This document shows positions 60,251-64,000 of a stretch of DNA of 64,000 nucleotides, piece by piece. The stretch lies in assembly GCA_009617715.1 (NCBI GenBank), contig VTFK01000267.1, positions 186,001 to 250,000 on the forward strand, read 5' to 3'. Source of the stretch: Plectrocnemia conspersa (taxonomy: Eukaryota > Arthropoda > Insecta > Trichoptera > Polycentropodidae). The notes beneath the pieces were generated by a model. The model was not told where the DNA came from. It made no database searches and saw only the letters and a list, made by a program, of their open reading frames with translations. Positions within the stretch are counted from its first letter, which is position 1. Each line of letters opens with the position of its first letter. The translations under genes were made by a program, and so were the position numbers.

Positions 60251-60886
60251 TTAGTTAAACTCAAATTTATTAATTGTATTTTGCAATATTAGAGTACCAT
60301 TTTTGCTTTTCTTGTACTCAAAAGTCTTTTGCTTCCTTTTACTCTTCCAATGTTTCAATTCTTCTTTACTACTTACATACTCGGGTGAGAGTACTACCAT
60401 CTTTACTCGATCTTTTTCCCTGATCTGATCCTCATCAATATTCCGTTTCTTTATCTTCTTCCTAGGCTTTTGTATATAGTTTTCCTCTATAAGTTCATGA
60501 TCAATGTAATTTTCTGAATCAGCAAATAGTTTTATACCGCCCTCTATGTCAGAAACTTCTAGACGCTGTTTTTGCTCGATAAATTCTATCTGGTTGTTTA
60601 TTATTTTGGAAACTTTATCACCGACTCTCTTTTGCATATCCGCACTAACGCGTATATCCGTATGCTTTTCTTCATTTTCTAAATAACGGTTGGATTTTTT
60701 TGGTTTTTCAACTTCTTTAACTAAAATATAAAACGTATATAATAAAGCTATCTATATAATAATAAATAAAGTATATTATAATTATTTACCGCTATTTTTA
60801 TTATATAAATTATTGCTAAATAAGGTAGTATCAATAGCTTCCTTTATTAGAACGTCACATTCATCTTCTGATGAATCGTTAGCCAT
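60251..60886 (-). CDS. CUSTOS-like nuclear protein
   Basis: Small charged protein of 188 aa from exons 60790-60886 and 60251-60720 (phase-1 GT-AG join). The N-terminus MANDSSEDECDVLIKEAID resembles the SSEDSDEEWxxCREAA motif of CUSTOS (C12orf43), and VSADMQKRVGDKVSKIINNQ followed by GGIKLFADSE lines up with its TPEFRAHVAKKLGALLDSFI and GFRLF segments. Two basic stretches (RKKIKKR, KSKRKQK) suggest nuclear targeting. Vertebrate CUSTOS modulates Wnt/beta-catenin signalling; that role is not established for insects. The stop is 70 bp from the ARMC2 stop on the other strand. The gene is certain; the CUSTOS assignment is moderately sure. Confidence 0.72.
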
Positions 60887-61094
60887 GCTATCAATATTTT
60901 GATTAATTTAACTTAACCTCATCGAGCTCCGCCTGTCAATTATAATGTTGCCATATCTAAAGTATAATTTAAAAATTATTCACTACATAATAATTTTATT
61001 TGCTTATTATTAAATTTTAGTCCCAAAAGATTTTCTCCAAAATCAGTAACACTTAAAAAAATCTGGTTTGAAAACCATAGTATGAAATTTACCC

Positions 61095-62385
61095 CATTTA
61101 TTAAGATCATCGTAACCTAACAGGTTACCCCAATGCGCCACGATGGTTGAAAATAGTAATTGTATTATTTTAATACACAAAAAATATATAATTAAAATAA
61201 TACATATGAAGAAGTTATTAAATGATAAGAACCGGACCAGCTCCTCGTGCTGATATTAAACAGGTCAATGTACAATGTGATCAAATTAAGGAGACGAATG
61301 GCGAGTCGACAAGTGCAGAAGTCCTAGCCCTAACGGTCATCAAAAGATGACGCGATTGTAATTCTCGAAGACGTTCTGGAACCCAAAACATGAATTTCTC
61401 GAGAATAGCTAGATTTTCGACAGCACGTTTTAGAAGTTTGAAGAAATGCTCAGCGATATACAACTTTCTGCGAGAACTCAGCGAATCGTATTCTAACGCA
61501 CCTAAAAGAAAGGCGCTGGGATATAAGAACGGATAATAATCAAATATCCTGTGGCGGTGTTCTGACAGTTCCCAGTGCTGCCACACCACCGCTCAACTTA
61601 TGAAACAGATGGTTTTTAACAACTGGAACTGAGGACGCGAATAACTGTCGGATCGCAAAGTGAAAGGCGTTCCTTATAACAAAGCTGAACATCTTGGAAG
61701 ATTTATCACAGACGTCGTGTATGTGCAAAGAGAACCTCGACTTGCTCTCAAAAGTGATTCCAAGATCTTTAGTGAAAGTTTCTCTAGTCAAAATGTTCCC
61801 ACCGAGATTTTAGGAATAAACTGACGTGCGAAAAAGATCGGGCAAGAATGGCATTTTCCAACATTAAAGGGCAGACGGTTAACGGAAGCCCATCTCCATA
61901 GTCTAAATCACTCTGTAGAACAAGGAATCCGCAATAGATCGAATGCATTTCTATAATTTTAAATTATCTACATACAGAAGAAAACTTGAAGTTGTAACTG
62001 CCTTATTTATGGCATTAATAAATAACATAAAGAGCATAGAGAGCCCAGGTTGGACCCTTGAGGAACCCCCGAGTGGTGAAATATTCTTTCGACAATTGGC
62101 TGCCATAGGTTACAAACTGTCAGCAATCGCTCAAATAACTCGAGAATAACCGAGTAAAATCATTCGAGCAACCGAGTTTCAACAATTTTTTAATAATAAT
62201 CCACGTCAAACCTTACCGAAGGTTTTCTTTAAATCTGTATATACGACGTCTACCTGAATTCTCACATTGAAAGATTTTGTCACCGTTTTGGTGAAAGACA
62301 GAAGGTTAGTAACAGTGGAACGGGTGGCAATAAGACACAGATTGAGCCGCTGCAGTAGTATTTTATTGAAAGCTTACAATTTTGT
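61095..62385 (-). pseudogene. Decayed LINE (Jockey/CR1-type reverse transcriptase)
   Basis: Read on the minus strand from about 62385: RSTVTNLLSFTKTVTKSF, VDVVYTDLKKTFGKV (RT motif A with its Asp), GFLKGSNLGS-like motif B (about 62040-62080), WRWASVNRLPFN-KC region (about 61850-61910), KDLGITFESKSRFSLHIHDV (about 61740) and then a 3' region shared with 7085-7590. Many frameshifts; dead. It fills most of the 1.8 kb between the CUSTOS-like gene and SIRT4. Confidence 0.8.
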
Positions 62386-62680
62386 TACATGTTTAACGAT
62401 ATGAGTGATCGGCGGACGTTTTCAACGTTTCTTACTTATTGAATTTTTCAATTTTTTAAAAATAAAATATGCGTAGCCTTATTTTGCCGTATAGTGTAGA
62501 AATTTAGGATTTTTTTAATGTATTGCAATTTTACTTAAAACGATTTGAAACTGCAAGCATTACGGATACAAAAATATTTTTTTACTGATATTTATCTTTA
62601 AATTTTAAAAGTAAATTGTTATATAAATTACGTAATTTAGAAACAAAATATTTTTTACTCTGGTAACATTGTAGTACAAA

Positions 62681-62692
62681 ATGTCAAATTGA
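62681..62692 (+). promoter_or_regulatory. Three-codon upstream ORF before SIRT4
   Basis: ATGTCAAATTGA lies 17 bp before the SIRT4 start codon and could reduce initiation, provided the transcript begins upstream of it. Confidence 0.4.
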
Positions 62693-62709
62693 CAGCTCGT
62701 GCGTCAATT

Positions 62710-63832
62710 ATGTCACTGATTAAATTTAATTCGAGACTTATAAAATATGCCTTCAAAAATTACAGAAAACTATCTGATATATCATATGTTCCCAAATATA
62801 CCCCTGTCAGTGGTGAAGATTGCCAAACTTTGACGAGATACATTTTAGATCATGAAAAAATTGTAGTAATAACAGGAGCTGGTGTTTCAACCGAATCGGG
62901 TATTTATATTTATATAAAGATGGCCCGAATATGATAAAATAGTAATACAACGATAGCTTTCAGGAATTCCTGACTACCGCTCGAAAGACGTTGGATTATA
63001 CGCTAGAACTAACCATAAGCCTGTACAATACAACGAGTTTTTGAAATCGAGCCAAATTAGGCAGAGATATTGGGCTAGAAATTTTATCGGCTGGACAAGA
63101 TTTTCTGAGTGCAAACCAAATATTGTTCACAAATCACTAGCTCATTTAGAAGAGGTATGTAGTATGTTATAAATTAACTTACCTTGAATAAATGATTTGA
63201 TTTTAATTCGAGGTTGGTAAAATCTCATGCATCATAACCCAAAACGTCGATCGTCTTCATAGTAAAGCTGGTTCAAAAAACGTTATAGAACTTCACGGGA
63301 CGTCTTATAGAGTGATTTGTCTGAATTGTGACAATCTGATACCAAGACATATCTTTCAAGAAACTTTGGTCGATTTAAATCCTGGTATTAGATTTGAAAC
63401 GAAAATGATTCGTCCCGATGGCGACGTTGAAATATCAGAGGTATTTATTTATTGAATAAAATATTTTATAAATTATATTTATATTTATTTTTATGTTAGG
63501 ATCAAATTCAGCACTTTATTGTTCCTGCTTGTGATAAATGTCAAGGAATATTAAAGCCGGATATAATATTCTTTGGTGACAATGTTCCTAAGAATAGGGT
63601 GAAACAAGTTCAAGATGAAGTTTCTAAGTCCGATTCGTTATTAGTGCTCGGTTCTAGCTTATCTACGTTTTCGGGTTATCGAATTATTTTACAAGCTAAA
63701 GATGAAAATAAACAAATAGCTATAGTGAATATCGGACAGACGAGAGCCGATGAAGATACCGATATTAAAATATCAACTAAATGTGGTGATATTTTATCAA
63801 GAGTAATGAAATTATTGAAACTATACAACTAA
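62710..63832 (+). CDS. SIRT4: SIRT4, mitochondrial NAD-dependent sirtuin
   Basis: Class II sirtuin acting in the mitochondrial matrix as an NAD-dependent deacylase, lipoamidase and ADP-ribosyltransferase in the known family. Exons 62710-62899, 62964-63154, 63213-63440, 63500-63832 encode 313 aa, essentially the human length. The basic, acid-free N-terminus ([20 protein letters not shown]) fits a mitochondrial presequence. NAD motif [14 protein letters not shown] spans residues 56-69 across the first junction; QNVDRLH follows at 137; the catalytic His is in ELHGT at about 155; zinc cysteines are CLNC (about 163-166) and CDKC (214-217); GSSL and NIGQTRAD complete the Rossmann fold. A TTG-initiated reading from 62689 is not needed. 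All catalytic residues are present, so it looks functional. Confidence 0.95.
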
Positions 63833-64000
63833 CGTTTGTAAATAAGCATATTAGATCATTCTCCCTTAAAAGGCCGTACCGAGATTTGGAAACCATTATT
63901 AAAAATGTAAAAGTGCTTTCTGGTATATCGATTAAATTTAGATAATTATTATTTTTGTAGAATGTTTTAAAATCATTATCTTTACCATAAATTAATCGTG

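Noticed and set aside
62689..62709. SIRT4 start at TTG 62689
   Set aside because: A normal ATG follows at 62710 and gives the expected length and presequence.
1..64000. tRNA or rRNA genes, CRISPR arrays, bacterial-type operons, viral genes
   Set aside because: None were seen. The tandem and inverted repeats present are short local duplications or transposon ends, and all genes are intron-containing animal genes.

Overview
This window is nuclear DNA from an insect, probably a holometabolous one. The sequence is very AT-rich, its genes are split by many GT-AG introns, one gene carries the arthropod ZAD zinc-finger domain, and introns hold relics of piggyBac, mariner, hAT, Tigger and LINE elements. 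The order cannot be fixed from sequence alone; Lepidoptera is one candidate. Nothing looks bacterial or viral.

Layout. (1) 706-13991, minus: a complete 16-exon Na-K-2Cl cotransporter of the SLC12 family (1017 aa, start to stop), with a likely untranslated first exon near 19802-19950. (2) 22233-31707, minus: an NPC2-like (MD-2-related lipid-binding) cluster with two intact four-exon genes (145 aa each) and a third copy reduced to a broken first exon. (3) 32676-50604, plus: a 15-exon ZAD protein with 13 C2H2 fingers and a glutamine-rich tail (807 aa). Its large introns have collected piggyBac-type elements with TTAA target duplications, a hAT element nested in a mariner relic, a 204-bp hAT MITE and a Tigger relic. 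(4) 53752-60180, plus: ARMC2, an armadillo-repeat protein (14 exons, 964 aa). (5) 60251-60886, minus: a small CUSTOS-like protein, tail to tail with ARMC2. (6) 62710-63832, plus: a complete SIRT4 mitochondrial sirtuin (4 exons, 313 aa), separated from CUSTOS by a decayed LINE.

The genes do not form a pathway; this is an ordinary mixed animal gene neighbourhood. The most interesting features are the mosaic divergence of the two NPC2 genes (exons 3 and 4 differ far more than the adjoining intron), the concentration of TTAA-flanked elements in one gene's introns with terminal repeats and target duplications still readable, and several repeat families without a known class. Exon joins were derived by hand from splice signals, reading-frame continuity and protein family conservation. 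All CDS lengths given are multiples of three.
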